Shown: positions 34,700 through 46,974, counted from the first letter of the stretch. The stretch: DNA of 64,000 bases from Dryomyza anilis (GCA_951804985.1 OX638131.1:35681544-35745543); one strand, 5' to 3'. Translations and numbers: made by a program. Notes: generated by a model from the letters alone, not told the origin.

Positions 34700-35110
34700 A
34701 AAAGACCTTTGCAACGAACTATGTTTGGTTCGTGAATCCGCATAATCTTGGTAACAGTCGTCACTTGAAATTATATATATATTTTTTTGTATTTTCCGTA
34801 TTTGAAAATGTAGATTTTTTTAAAAGCTAAAGCAAACATATTCGTAAGATCTAAAATCCCTGGGTATAAAGTAATTCACATATTTGGATAGATAATAAAA
34901 GTACTATTCCAACGAACTATGCTTTGTTTGCGCACCCCCACAATCTTTGACACAGCGATCACATAAAAAACGAACTTTGATGATACCTTAAGTAGAAACT
35001 TTAGAGTCAAAATTTGTATAATATGAAATTTCTGGTTAAGTAATGATTGACATTGTTGAATAGGTAATTAAAGAATCTTTCTAACAAACTATTTTTGGTT
35101 CGTGCATCCC
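34700..35110 (+). repeat. Degenerate ~190-bp tandem repeat
   Basis: Three spaced blocks read CAACGAACTATGTTTGGTTC (34715), CAACGAACTATGCTTTGTTT (34913) and TAACAAACTATTTTTGGTTC (35082). The first two are followed by a CATAATCTTGGTAACAG-like segment that also appears at ~34.13 and ~34.39 kb. An old tandem array into which a family B element inserted. Confidence 0.5.
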
Positions 35111-36384
35111 ATACTCCATACAGTTGAAATTTCCATAGGGAGACGGAATAAGGTGCATGTTAAACAGAATTTTTAAAATACATTAATTCTTTAGAGAAGT
35201 TTCTCTATGAACATTTTTTCTAAAATAACTAATTTGTGCAATGACGCACTTTGGTACTAGGAAAATCCGAAGGAATATATTTTTCAAAGAAATCTTCCAT
35301 AACTAATTTCCGTAGCGAATCAGATGCCGTAATTAATCAGATGTCGTTTTTGCAATTCTCCATTACCCCATTACAATACTCCAAAAAATAATTTGAAATA
35401 TGATAATATTTTCATATAATTTGAGGCATTTTTTAATTTGAAAGGCAGTGCAAATGAAAATATATAAAACTCAATATCCATAACTCCCTCACAGTTAAAT
35501 ATTGGTAACACTTCAACACCATTCAAAAATGATGGAAGTATCTAAATGATGAGACTAATATTAATATCAGTGGACGATATTGTATTCAACTTTGGAATGG
35601 CATTTCGATTTCTTAAATTCCTCAATTACTTTGTATAATATATGATTTTATCTAATTTACCGTAGTGGTTACTTTTTTTCTATAACATCTGCTACGCATT
35701 ATGTATTACGCATTACTGAAACCCACGCATTTGAAACCCAACATTATGAACAAAAAAAAAATAAATATGTAGTTAATACCGTCTAAGAACCTATAGGATT
35801 TTCTTCAGTACGCATACGACTTATTGCGTTTCAATTTTCAAATACTTTCGGTAAGGTACATCATTACAAAACGCATGCAAATCGCGTGAAACGAATTGCA
35901 TGGAAAATCATTTGAGTCACGACATTTAATGCGCATTAAAGGTAATGCTAGTGTAACCTTCATACGAGAACCACTTGTGGGGGAGGCTATGTCAATATGT
36001 AAAACAACCTTAAAACACCTAGACCAACAAAGATGATGATGATGACACCCAGTCAACAACCCAGAACCACATGGGAAATTAACCGTAGTCAGCAAATACG
36101 CAGCAGATGTGTTGCTTCATATTTACTTGCGGCAACTGTTATAGGGTTGAAATGGGGTAAATGGAGGTTCCTACCACTAATAGGTCATAGACACATTATG
36201 CGATTTAATAATATAACTGCAACCTATTAGGAAATTTGGCCAAGGATGTCAACAGAAATCAATGAGATAAAAATACGACATTTCTTGTATATCTTAACAT
36301 TTTAAACAAAACATTTTGTATTCAGTGAAATTTAGGAAATGAAGTTCAAAAAAAAATGTAAGACTCTACATGAAAGTATTACCA
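35111..36384. other. Noncoding stretch
   Basis: No supported gene. 35.93-36.24 kb is compositionally richer (CATACGAGAACCACTTGTGG, GATGATGATGATGACACCCA) with a weak 65-codon plus-strand frame lacking any recognisable domain. Confidence 0.3.
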
Positions 36385-36552
36385 TACGTCTGTCTCTATG
36401 TCTGTAGAAATCGCGATTACATGACAACGAGAAGAGGTAGATTGATAAACCTTATGACTTAAATAACTTGTATACCTATGCTGTCTGGTATTGAAAATGG
36501 ACGTAATCCGTCGACCTGAGACCTATTTCCGACCACTATATACTTTATATAC
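36385..36552 (+). repeat. Family R dispersed repeat, copy 2
   Basis: TACGTCTGTCTCTATGTCTG, ATCGCGATTACATGACAACG and CTGTCTGGTATTGAAAATGG follow the same order as in 63569-63740. Confidence 0.7.
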
Positions 36553-36870
36553 ACCTATACTTTATATTACACTCAAGTCTACGGAACACTTTCACTTAAT
36601 CTCTCACAATTAACTTTCTTATTGATTAAACATTTAAATAGAAATGTGAAGTTACTCGTGGTGCCCTAATAATCTAAATAAGGTACACCTAGCTCTTTGT
36701 ACATACATAGAAATAAAATTTTAAATTTTTGCTAAAATGATAAATAAGATAGAAGAACATCAAAGTAATGATATAAGCACGATGTACGCAAAAACGACCC
36801 GACGAACCGAATAGGCAAGCACGCGTTTATCGAAGGAATGATCTAATAATATCGGTACAATAGTACCAGT

Positions 36871-36957
36871 AAAACTGTGTAATGGCTGTAAAACTGTGTA
36901 ATGGCTGTAAAACTGTGTAATGGCTGTAAAACTGTGTAATGGCTGTAAAACTGTGTG
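36871..36957 (+). repeat. 19-bp tandem repeat, about 4.5 units
   Basis: AAAACTGTGTAATGGCTGT repeats with almost no divergence. Its minus-strand frame gives HSFTAITQFY-type peptides and is an artefact. Homogeneity suggests recent expansion. Confidence 0.92.
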
Positions 36958-37604
36958 GAATCTTTAAAACTTTAGTGTCTATAAAACTGTGTATTTTGTG
37001 AAGACGGTAGGTATGTTTGCTATATCTACATATACACGAACCCATAGCATATACACCAACCCATAAGGGATTTGAATAAAAAATGTGTTTATCCAATTAT
37101 TTATATTAATTGCATTAACTATTGTTATCAATTAAGTTCAGTTATATTTACGCTCAATTTGATCTTTAGATCAAATATTTTAGAAATTAGAAAAATATTT
37201 CATTTATTGTATATCAAGAAAATTTGATCTAAAATCAAATAAAATATACTTTGCTGATCAAAATTTGTATGAAATAAATTAAACAGATATATTTGATATT
37301 TGTTCTTTACTTTTTTCGTTGTAAAGAATTGAATTTGTAAAATAATGAAAGCTATTATGAAAACCATGAGTTTTATGTAAATCTAGTAGAATACTTCTTG
37401 TTTATGTACTTAGATTATGGCACAACAACAAATGTATCTTATTTAAATTCTGGGGAAACAAAAAAAAATATAGAATGTATATTTTCTAAAATTTGAGTTT
37501 TCCAATTTAATCACTATCAGTCTAATGAAAAAAATGAAATAAAAATAAAATCGATTTTAAAAATATTAGCAGCATTTTTGAAAATTTTCTGTATATGTAT
37601 TTAT

Positions 37605-37903
37605 ACACGCAAAATAAAGATTTGTTGCGCCAACCAACTCTTTGCACAACCAACTTATTCGGTTCTCTCAACCGCCCGCTTAGTCGGTTGTTATTGTCAA
37701 AATGAAAAGAGTTGTAGTTTGTACTGCAACCAATTTCGAACTGTTTAAGAACAATTTAGTACAGATTTAGAACCATATAGACTAATATTTCGTGTGTATA
37801 GGCTAATATGGCAGTTCCCCCAGCATATTTATAAACCATTCAATTTAACTGAATGAAATTAGTTGGTAGTTAGTGGGTACAAAAGAGGATTTTTCTGTGT
37901 GTA
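37605..37903 (+). mobile_element. Family B element, copy at 37.6 kb
   Basis: Near-consensus: CACGCAAAATAAAGATTTGT at the left, GCCAACCAACTCTTTGCAC, CTTAGTCGGTTGTTATTGTC, GCAACCAATTTCGAACTG, and GAGGATTTTTCTGTGTGTA at the right. ~299 bp, non-coding. Confidence 0.9.
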
Positions 37904-39117
37904 TGTCAAAAAGCGATACTATCTTAAAAGTCGACTTTATTTCGATTATTGTTTATGTATTTAAGAAACTAAATATAATCAAAACAGAAATCTTATAAAT
38001 ACAAATCATAGCCAATACTGATTTCCAACTGTGTTCTTTCAAAAAGCGTTGATATTTAAATACCTAATGGACATGTGGCATATCTTTGGGACAATCATGA
38101 TTTGTATACCTAATACGCAGTTTTTGGTTTGTTTTTTTTTTGCAATACCTCCCTCTGAATTACAGCATTTTTATTTACGCACAAACAAAACTGAGCATTC
38201 AACTGTTGAGCGGTGTAATAAAAATCCCAAAATTCACAGACATTTGCTAAATTAGGCAAAACGCAAAATGAAAATAACAAATGATGACATCATTAGCTTC
38301 GTGTAGAAACAGACGTGTAGACCGAAAAAACGCCATAAAAGGGTAGAAATATGCTCCAAAAAATAACAACAAAATCAGACATATAACTTCAAAATTGTAC
38401 ATCAAAACAACAAACTACAGACAATTCAAAAGGTTTTCATTTTTTTTTTCTTCGTATGCTTTTGGTGGCAACCATTATGACGCAGCATTTTATTTGCCAA
38501 AATTACGTCGCAAAAATACAAAATTGTTTTTTTTTCTGGACAACTTCACTAATTTTGAGTTTTATTTTATTACGTATTCTTCAAGCGATAAGTACCAACT
38601 GAGCAAATCTTGTTTGTAGGCCTAAAGGGGTTCAAGTATTTGCCGTAGACAGAAACATGAAATCAACAAGTGTTGTTTTTTTTACTGAAAAATCTATATG
38701 AAGTAGGGACTCTTCAAATGGAAATGATTGACTTGAAAATAATATCTTTCAATATACCTAAAATGCCTATTGAAATCATGGATTGTTTTGAGTTATTTGA
38801 AATTTGTAGATTTAAATTTTAAAATGTAGTTGCTGCAAATACAAAATTAGAATACCATTTAAATATCTAGTAAGTCGCATTAGTAGTATTTTTTTCCTCT
38901 TTCTTGAATTTAAATAAATACAGAATGTAGTAAAAATAAACGCAGACGTAATAATGTATCCACATTTTACAAAATGTATAATTTTAAGTGGTTATTTTCA
39001 ATAGAAATGTAGTAAAATTGTGTACTGAAATACAGTAAATTTATGTAGTTATTTTACATAGGAAAACAAGTACACAAATGTAGTAAACTCAAATACATTT
39101 GCCTTTAGAAGCAAATA
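37904..39117. other. Noncoding stretch
   Basis: AT-rich with no supported exon. 38.92-39.11 kb carries several ATGTAGTAAA motifs like those of the direct repeats at 7.6-8.1 kb. Confidence 0.35.
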
Positions 39118-39453
39118 AAGGGTTTTTCAATAAGAGCGCTACAAAAGTTTTTTTCAAGGGTTTTTCAACAGGGACAAAAGTAGAGCGACAGGCACAGCAA
39201 ACGACGCAATATTTCTTGCCGCTTTTTTGACATTTCTCTTCAGTAAGGTTTGCCATTTCATGATGGAAAGATATACGAGCCAACAACGAGTCGAAATTAT
39301 TAAAATTTACTACCGAAATTCGAATTCGTATATCTTTCCATCATGAAATGACAAACCTTACTGAAGAGAAATGTCAAAAGAGCGGCAAGAAATATGGCGT
39401 TGTTTGCTGTCCCTGTCGCTCTACTTTTGTAGCGTCCCTGTTGAAAAACCCTT
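39118..39453. mobile_element. Family A foldback element, copy 4 (best full copy)
   Basis: AAGGGTTTTTC to GAAAAACCCTT, with TA immediately outside both ends (39116-39117 and 39454-39455). The two arms are close to perfect inverted repeats around GAAATTCGAATTCG. A six-base loss (CGCTAC) is seen in the left arm (CAGGGACAAAAGTAGAGC). Double terminal motif at the left as in copy 3. Confidence 0.9.
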
Positions 39454-40248
39454 TATAATGCATATATATTTATTTTAAGAACTTTTATTTTATTTTTAAT
39501 ATAGTAATTTTTGTAGTGTTTTAATTCGAAATTTAGTCAAGTATATTTTTGTAAAATATTTAGGTGTAAATCTAATACAAACGTATTTATTTTATAAACA
39601 TTTTTATTTTTTTAATACAGTACTTTTTGTGATGTTGTAATTCGAAATTCAATCAATTATATATTTACAAAATAATGTTGTAGTAATATGAAATATAACA
39701 TAAATCATTATTGAAATTGTAAATTTTAATTGCTATTTGAACTCAAATACAGTCATTCGAATTCTATATAGATGATGAACTATTTCAAACATTTATCGAA
39801 AAAATATTATTAATATAAATATAAAAAACATTTTTGTAATAAAATCATGCAGTAAAAATTCACAGTAGTCAACGATTTAACCATTTTTTTGATACCAATA
39901 ACGAGGTATTTCATGTGATAAACGATTTGAGTCATACATGACCTAAGATCCTGACAGTTTAAGGAATCGTTCAAGTAATACCTGGTAATTGTATCAAAAA
40001 TCGGGTGATTGAATGAAACAGACAAACATACATGAGTGAAGAGAGCGAGCGAATGATTAAGATGCGCAAGACAGAGATGACCGCTATGCAATGGGTGAAT
40101 GAATAGGACGTATTTGACATGTTCTAATGAAAGAGATGAAGAATATTGTAAATGCCAAACAAAATCAAACCAACAACAAGAACAACAAACGAGCGAAACA
40201 ACAAACGAAACAACACGATGCCAATCCGAACGCACAACTCGATCTGAC

Positions 40249-41154
40249 CTGTTCGTTGGCGTAACGGCAAATGTAGTGGCGAACGATGTCGCCGCGCCTT
40301 CTGCCGCCGGACTAGTGCGCTGCGAGTGCTGACGCGAAGCGACCGGCACGGGCAGCCGATGCATAGCGCCCCCAAAAGCAGGATCGTAGCTAAAGCTCAA
40401 GCGATTCGGTGCTGGCATCGGCGGCGCTCTGGACAACGCTGCGGCGACAGCATTGTTCTGCGACTCTGGCGAACCACAGTAGAACGGTGAATATGGAAGC
40501 GTCGGACTGGCGCTGAAAGCCAAAGCATGATGTGTCGGCGACATCATGAGTGGAGTATGTGGATTCGAACTTGACGTCGAAGCGTTCGAGAGCGCCTTGC
40601 GCTGTGGACTGTTGCCTGCGCTGCCCGGCGTAATCGGTATCGGCATCGAGCTGCGCTGCTGCTGCTGACGAATCGCATACAATGTAGGTGAAAACTGATC
40701 GACGGCCTCGTCGCCATCGCTCTCCGACTCCTTGACACCATCATCAGTGTTGCTCCACATTTCGTCACTCATGGCAAGCGAACTCTCGCGCGTATTAACC
40801 GCAGGTGAGGCGGCCAATTGCAGTTTAAAACGATCGTCGCCGAGCGCCAAATGCGTAAAAATATTGGTGTCTGTCGTGAAACCGGGCGTTGTTGACCACA
40901 GCGCTTCGTCGGCACAGAAAGAGACACGACCCGAAGCGGTCTGTGTGTAGTAAAGCAGGCTGCCGACGCTTGCGCCCTCACCAAAGTTAATGCTGTTGGC
41001 GTCGACGTTGCTGAGTGCGGCAGCAATGCCAAAGTTGCCGCCGTTGCTGCGCAACATATGTGAAATGCCGGGTGAAATGTGGGGTGTGCTGAAGGCGCGT
41101 TTGCGGCCGTTACTGCTACCGCCAGCGGCCATGAGTTGCGACAGGTGGGAGATC
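40249..41154 (-). CDS. Internal exon of an unrecognised Ser/Pro-rich protein
   Basis: On the minus strand a pyrimidine-rich tract ending TACACCGTCTAG gives an acceptor before GATCTCCCACCTG. The frame is open for ~301 codons to a good donor AACAG/GTCAGA (exon end 40249). After the donor the frame continues into low-quality sequence, as expected for an intron. The first ATG is at 41132, but the frame reads ISHLSQL just before it, so the exon is probably internal. From that Met: GRKRAFSTPHISPG at residues 9-22, an acidic KESESDGDEAVD stretch near 135-146, RQQQQR near 155, and a Ser/Pro/Ala-rich second half (HTPLMMSPTHHA, LPYSPF, NRLSFSYD). Basic RxxS sites and about ten Ser/Thr-Pro sites suggest a regulated phosphoprotein, largely disordered. 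Strong G/C at third positions. No domain recognised; other exons were not found. Confidence 0.85.
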
Positions 41155-41734
41155 CTAGACGGTGTAGGCAGGAGAAGGAGTGCATTTGAACGTGCGTTGT
41201 TGCAGAGATGGTGTGGACGATTTGAATTAGAAGTAAAATATCAAATAAAAAGAGGAAGAGAAGAAGAAGAAGAAAAATTCACCAATTAAAAAATGATGAT
41301 AAAATTTGACCTTTAAATGGATTTTTTGTTTGTTTTGTAATAAAGTGTGGATAATACAAAAAGTATATGTGCCAATTTTATAAGAAAAAATATTTTTTTT
41401 TGTTCGATTTTCGAAAAAAATTAAAAAAATGTTAAAATGTTTTTAATACATCATATAATTCGGTGTCCTAAATAATTCCGGTGTTGATTTTGATTGCAAA
41501 CTCTGCTTTTTCCTATTACATAACGTTTTTAAGAAAAATTCAATCATAATTGTAAAACCCTTTCGACGTAAATATAACAACCAATGTTAATTGCATGCAT
41601 TAATCAGTCCAGCAATGAAATTCAATAATTTAATGAAAACATTTACTATTCTTCGTTAAATCAGCAATTGCGCTAGTTAATATGAATACGTCATAATCCA
41701 CGAATTATATAGAATTAATGTATTGGATGTTCCT
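41155..41734. other. Intron upstream of the 40.2-41.2 kb exon
   Basis: For the minus-strand gene this is the intron leading to the acceptor at 41155. It holds a GA-rich run (AGAGGAAGAGAAGAAGAAG at 41250-41270), CT-rich in the gene's own sense, and otherwise AT-rich sequence. Confidence 0.5.
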
Positions 41735-42057
41735 ACACACAGAATAGAGTTTTGTTGTGCCAACCAACTCTTTGCCAAACTAACTTATTCGGTTCTCTCA
41801 ACGTCTTTGTCGGTTGTTATTGTCAAAATGAAAAAGAGTTGTAGTTTGTAATGCAACCAATTTCGAACATTTTTAGAACTATTTAGTACAGATTTAGAAC
41901 CAGTAGGAGTGTGTATAAACTAATATTTCAAGTGTATAGGCTTATATGGCAGTCTCGCCAGAAAATGTGTAAACCATTCGATTTAACCGAACGGAGTTAG
42001 TTGGTACAACTAACTTTTTCATTCTTCCAACCTCATACCAAAAGAGGATTTTTCTGT
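41735..42057 (+). mobile_element. Family B element, copy at 41.7 kb
   Basis: CACACAGAATAGAGTTTTGT to AAGAGGATTTTTCTGTA with all family landmarks. Lies within the intron upstream of the coding exon. Right terminus slightly truncated (CTGTAG in place of CTGTGTG). Confidence 0.9.
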
Positions 42058-42532
42058 AGCAAAATTTATTACTCGTTTTGTTGAGTAGTGTGCAATTTTG
42101 TTATTTATTATATTTGTTCTTTTATAATTCCTAAATTTCACATAGGTATTCGATTTATTTCCAAGCTTAACATTTCATTCGTTATTTTTGTCGTTTGACA
42201 AACATTTTAATGACTTCCATTAAAACTCATGGTTTCCGTTTGAGTGACCCTGAGTAGGTTTCAATTGCCTGTCGCCTGCAAACAGTAACGAATGCCATTT
42301 GTCCTTGTTTGTGTCACGAGGAGGACATGGCCGCCGGTTATGAACAAGGTCAGTATGAAGTGAGTGAAATTCCACAAATGTGTTTCGTGAAGCTAATTGT
42401 TTGATTACTTGTTGCCTGGGATATAAATAGGGTACAATTACAATTAAAAGGCTATAAGAATGCAAAAAGAAATTAACCGATAATTACAATGATTAATAGA
42501 CAAACATTTGTCTCAAAACTTTTGTATTTATA

Positions 42533-42643
42533 GGACAGTTATAGATTTAATAATACAAAATATAAATATCAAATAAATACTCAAAAATAATTTAAGAAAT
42601 TAAAAAAAGGACTACTAATTGAATGGTATTTTTTCTGGGTGAA
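42533..42643 (+). mobile_element. Family E MITE fragment
   Basis: AGGACAGTTATAGATTTAAT at the left and TGGTATTTTTTCTGGGTGAA at the right match the interior and right end of family E. The left terminus is missing. Confidence 0.6.
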
Positions 42644-42904
42644 TAAAAACGGAAATTTTGTCGGGGAATTAAAATTAAAATGTTTTTTTTTTTACTTTTC
42701 TTTATTTTGCATCCACAAATCGGTTCTGGAGCAAAATTTGAATTAGTTTTATCTTTTTAGAAGATTTAAAATTTCGAATTTTAAAGTAAAAGTGCTCCAA
42801 AAAAAACGAATGTTTTTTGAGTTGTGTGTACAAAAGTAAACATATCACAGGTTTTTGTCGACCGATTTGTCACATTTTCATTCCCAAACAGCCTAAGTAT
42901 AAAA

Positions 42905-43020
42905 GTAATTTAAATTTCGTGTTTATTGGATCTAGTTCTTATCGTTTTCCTCTAATCATGATTTCAACGGAAAGACAGACGTTCAAACAGGACATTGCTA
43001 AATAGACTCAGATCACGCTG
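42905..43020 (-). repeat. Family R dispersed repeat, copy 3
   Basis: On the minus strand it reads GAACGTCTGTCTTTCCGTTG, AAATCATGATTAGAGGAAAA, the same order as the other R copies. Diverged. Confidence 0.5.
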
Positions 43021-43191
43021 ATCAACAATATTTATAATTTTTTTAATAACTGACACTCCCACTTAAAGAAGTTACCAATGTATATACTTTCAATTTTTAA
43101 GCAGGTTATAAAAATTAAATTAATTATGAATAGAGCATGTTAAGAATGTTTAACACTCTTTAATAATAATACTACTAAATCTACTAATTAT

Positions 43192-43506
43192 ACACAGTTC
43201 TGATTTTATGCATATTTGTTGCGCCAACCAACTCTTTGCCCAACCAATTTATTCGGTTGTCTCAACATATTTGACAAAAATAAAAGAGTTATACTTTGTA
43301 CTGCAACCAATTTCGAACAGTTTTAAAACAATTTAGTTTTAGAACCATTGGGAGTGTATAAATTATTATTTCAAGTGTATAGTCTAATATTGCATATCCG
43401 TCAACAAAGTTGAATACAATTCGATTTAACCGAATGAAGTTAGTTGGTCCAACTAACTGTTTCGTTCTTCAATCTTCATGTCAAAAAAGGATTTTTCTGT
43501 GTGTGA
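43192..43506 (+). mobile_element. Family B element, first of a tandem pair
   Basis: The left end is decayed (TACACAGTTCTGATTTTATG), then GCGCCAACCAACTCTTTGCC and the rest of the family sequence to AAGGATTTTTCTGTGTGTG. Confidence 0.85.
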
Positions 43507-43575
43507 GGCAAACAGAATTAGAATAATTGTGACATTTATTCAATGATTTCTAGAGTCAAGAATACGTTTTATAAT
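43507..43575 (+). repeat. Spacer shared with the 32.4-33.8 kb family B array
   Basis: TTCAATGATTTCTAGAGTCA and AGAATACGTTTTATAATTAC match, in reverse complement, the spacers that separate the units of the array at 32.4-33.8 kb. Order and orientation relative to the B elements are the same at both sites. Confidence 0.8.
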
Positions 43576-43890
43576 TACACGCAGAACTGCTAAGTCGGTT
43601 CTCATAGCCAACATTAAAGGACCACAGTTTGGGTTACTGAAACCAATTAAAGTCAACTTTAGAACAACTGATCCTATGTCAACTGAGAATTCAGTTCTTA
43701 TACCCAAACTAAAAGGGTTGCAGTTTGAACTAAAACATTTAGAACAGCTTTAGAATAATTGGGTGTGTGTATACGATAGAATTTCAACTGAATACTCCTG
43801 TTCACCAACCAATATGTAAAAATTTCATTTTAACCAAATAAGTTGGTTTTTACAACTCATTTTTTTTGTTCTCCTAACCTCATGACAAAA
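43576..43890 (+). mobile_element. Family B element, second of a tandem pair (diverged)
   Basis: Starts CACGCAGAACTGCTAAGTCG and ends near CTAACCTCATGACAAAATG. An internal block (AACTGAGAATTCAGTTCTTA ... TAAAAGGGTTGCAGTTTGAA) looks like a second pass through the first third of the element. More diverged than its neighbours. Confidence 0.7.
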
Positions 43891-44159
43891 TGTTAATGTT
43901 CAAAAAATGATCGTGATCATATTTCTTTTTCGACTTGTTTGCTTCAATTATGTTACATGATTACCAAAATTAAAATAAATGATTCTCTTTTACAAACTAC
44001 ATATAACTTCTTATTTCATGTTAGACATATTTAACAAAGTAATTTGAATTAGACAAATACACTTTTTTTCGAATATTTCATTTTATTATCATATTTTGAA
44101 TATTAAAATGTTTAAACCATACAACTTTGGCGCTCTATAAAAGTCAGTCGAACACAAAA

Positions 44160-44880
44160 TATTATTGTTAGTTTAAAAAAAGAAAAGTGCTGCCAAACCA
44201 TGAGAAGTGCAGCTGCTGCAACAAACAGCCTACATGTTCATGCATCGTTGACGTTTTCGACTCATGTGCGTGTTCATTACATTTTGTACATTTTTCACTT
44301 ATTGTCTTTTATTTTTTCACATGGCAATGTATGGAAAATTAGGAAAAATATAAAATTAAATATTAACAAAAAAATAAAATAAATCAGCAACATATTGCAG
44401 TGTAAACAAACAGAACGAAAATTACTGAAATAAGTTGTACGTCATGCTAAACAAACTAAACAAAAAAAAAGGAGTTTTTGATTTATTTACATTTTCAAAA
44501 ATCTTTAGCCTGGCACAAACAGAATAATAAAATATTCGCACACAAAAGGAGACTTTGGAATATTGCAACTTAGGCAACAACAACATGATTAGCAGCAGCA
44601 ACAACATCATCAGTGGCAGCAACAGGAAATTGCGTTCATTGACACAGTTTGTGCGCTCTCGTCGTCGTCGTCTTCTGCATGATGAATGATGTTGTTTGGG
44701 CTTTTTTTTCATTTTTCCGCCTGGCCCAACAGTGATTTTCTTGTTTTTCCTGTGTGTGGAAAATAAAACAACAACAGCGCAGCGTAACTGGAGCAAAACG
44801 AGTGAAAATGTTGCGCAATCGCTTTAGCGAGAAAATTGCAAATTCATGCCGCGCATAGATTTGCATTTGGATTGGCGCAG
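44160..44880. other. Compositionally richer stretch, possibly regulatory
   Basis: Contains GCTGCTGCAACAAACAGCC, CAGCAGCAACAACATC and CTCTCGTCGTCGTCGTCTTC, with short frames on both strands lacking domains. CAG/CAA and CGT runs of this sort are common in fly introns near developmental genes. Confidence 0.3.
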
Positions 44881-45178
44881 ATTATAAATTTTATTAATAG
44901 ATATTATAAATAGATTCAATTATTATTTATTTCAAATACAATTTTCATCGATTTTGATTATAAAATTATAGATAGAGAAATTAAAGTTTTGTTCAATTAA
45001 GAAATTATTCAATTAAAATTCAAGACGGACAGAAAATAAGCAGCATTTGGCGCAAGTCCGTCTCTGTTTCGAAAAATAAATGTTTTCTATTGAAATAATA
45101 AATTTCATTAAAATAATCAACATGCTGAAAAAAATGTTGATATTAATATTCACAATAATAATAATTATAATAATATTG

Positions 45179-45494
45179 CACAGAGAGTAGAGCCTTTATT
45201 GCGCCAACTAACTCTCTGTCCAATTAACTTATTCGGTTCTCGCAACCGCTTAACCGACTGTTATTGTTAAAACTAAAAGAGTTGTAGTTTGTACTGCAAC
45301 CAATTTCGAACTGTTTTGAGAACAATTTAGTACAGATTTAGAACCATTAGGAGTGTGTATAGACTAATATTTCATTTATATAGGCTAATATGGCAAATTT
45401 GTAAACCATTCGATTTAACCGAATGAAATTAGTTGGTACTACTAACTTTTTCATTCTTCCAACCTCATGCCAAAAGAGGATTTTTCTGTGTGTA
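45179..45494 (+). mobile_element. Family B element, copy at 45.2 kb
   Basis: GCACAGAGAGTAGAGCCTTT at the left (inner sequence ATTGCGCCAACTAACTCT) to AAGAGGATTTTTCTGTGTGT at the right, with the full set of internal landmarks. Confidence 0.9.
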
Positions 45495-46121
45495 CGTATA
45501 GACAATACTGAAGAACTGCTTACTGTTTAAATTAGCAATACATTAATGGAATGAATTTGTTCATTAAAATGAAGTATTTTTCATCAATGAACGGTTCTTT
45601 ATCATAAATCATTTATCAATGTTGTGAATCAAATTTATTATTCTGAAGAATTGTTTACCACTGAACGGCTATTCATCATATTGATGAAATTTTTTATTCA
45701 GTACAATTAATTAATCTGATTAAAAATAGTTAAAATAATATATTTGTCTGACAATATATTTGGGAAATAATTCTAACAAATATAAATAAAATGTAAAAAC
45801 TTTACATTGAATTTATAGTCGATAAATATTTGAAAACTATCATCGTAAATAGAATTATTGCGTATACGCCCCGTGTTTCTGTATCATGTTAAATAAAAGA
45901 GTATCATGTGCTTTTTGGTTGTCAATCAAGAACAAAATTGAAGGAAAAGAGTCGAGAAAGGTCCATGACAAACTCAAACACATTAAACTATGTATTTAAC
46001 TCTTTATAATGTATATGTTTGAAACCAAAGACCATAGAAATCACCAACAGTTAGGTGTTCTTCCAGCATTCATTCCAACCTCACTCTGCTGGTTTTGTAT
46101 TTTGTGAAATTGCTAAAACTA

Positions 46122-46419
46122 CACACAGAATAGGGAATGCCAACCAACTCTTTGCACAATCAACTTATTCGATTCTTTCAACCGCTTAGTCGGTTACTAT
46201 TGTCAAAACTAAAAGAGTTGTAGTTTGAACTAAAACCAATTTCGAACTGTTTTAGAACTTAGCACAGACCATTGGGAGTGTGTATAGGCTTATATTTCAA
46301 GCACCAACCGAATACGGCAGTTTCGCCGACAAATTTGTAGACAATTCCGAATGATGTTAGTTGGTACAACTAACTTTTTCATTCTTCCAACCTCATGCCA
46401 AAGAGGAATTTTCTGTGTT
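46122..46419 (+). mobile_element. Family B element, copy at 46.1 kb
   Basis: CACACAGAATAGGGAATGCC to AAAGAGGAATTTTCTGTGT. A short deletion removes the TTGTTGCG segment near the left end. Confidence 0.9.
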
Positions 46420-46529
46420 TAGATTATTTAGATTCTTTAAAATCATCGCCGAAGGTTTTCATTGTAACAAAATACGACCAGATATGACCAGATTTCGGTT
46501 TAATGGATATTTGAGTTATTTTTAAGCAG

Positions 46530-46805
46530 AATCTTCTTTTGTCAAAGATCGGGGTATATAAATGTTAGTACAACTAATAAATAACAAACTTCATTCGATT
46601 CAGACGAAATTTTTACAAATTGGTTCAATCGGTAGACGCCTAAAATATTATCATATACAGTAACCAATTGTTCTAAAACTGTTCTAAATTGATTATAGTC
46701 TAAACTACAACCATTTTTAAGAACCGACTTAGCAGTTTAGAGAACCAAATACGTAAGTAGGCTAATGAGTTGATTTTATACCCTACGAACAACCAGAAAT
46801 TCCTC
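46530..46805 (-). mobile_element. Family B element, diverged copy
   Basis: Reverse orientation. AACCGACTTAGCAGTTTAGA, TCTAAAACTGTTCTAAATTG and AGTACAACTAATAAATAAC correspond to family landmarks, but the ends have decayed. Confidence 0.65.
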
Positions 46806-46974
46806 TTCTAATGTGATCCGTTGTTCGTTAATAGTCTAAATATATAAAACAAACAAATTAAAAAGGAAATCGTGAATAATAAATATATTAGAAAAAATAA
46901 ATAAATAAAATTTTCTCCATTGTTTTTAATGGGTTAATTGAAAATAATGTTGGCCATAAAGATTATGCTCATTT

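Noticed and set aside
35930..36240. Possible coding exon from richer composition
   Set aside because: The 65-codon frame has no domain, no clear splice sites and no third-position bias.
36871..36957. CRISPR-like array
   Set aside because: Direct head-to-tail 19-bp repeats without spacers, in eukaryotic DNA; a minisatellite.
40769..41185. 138-codon minus-strand frame overlapping the coding exon
   Set aside because: It is an alternative frame of the real exon; third-position bias and splice sites support the other frame.
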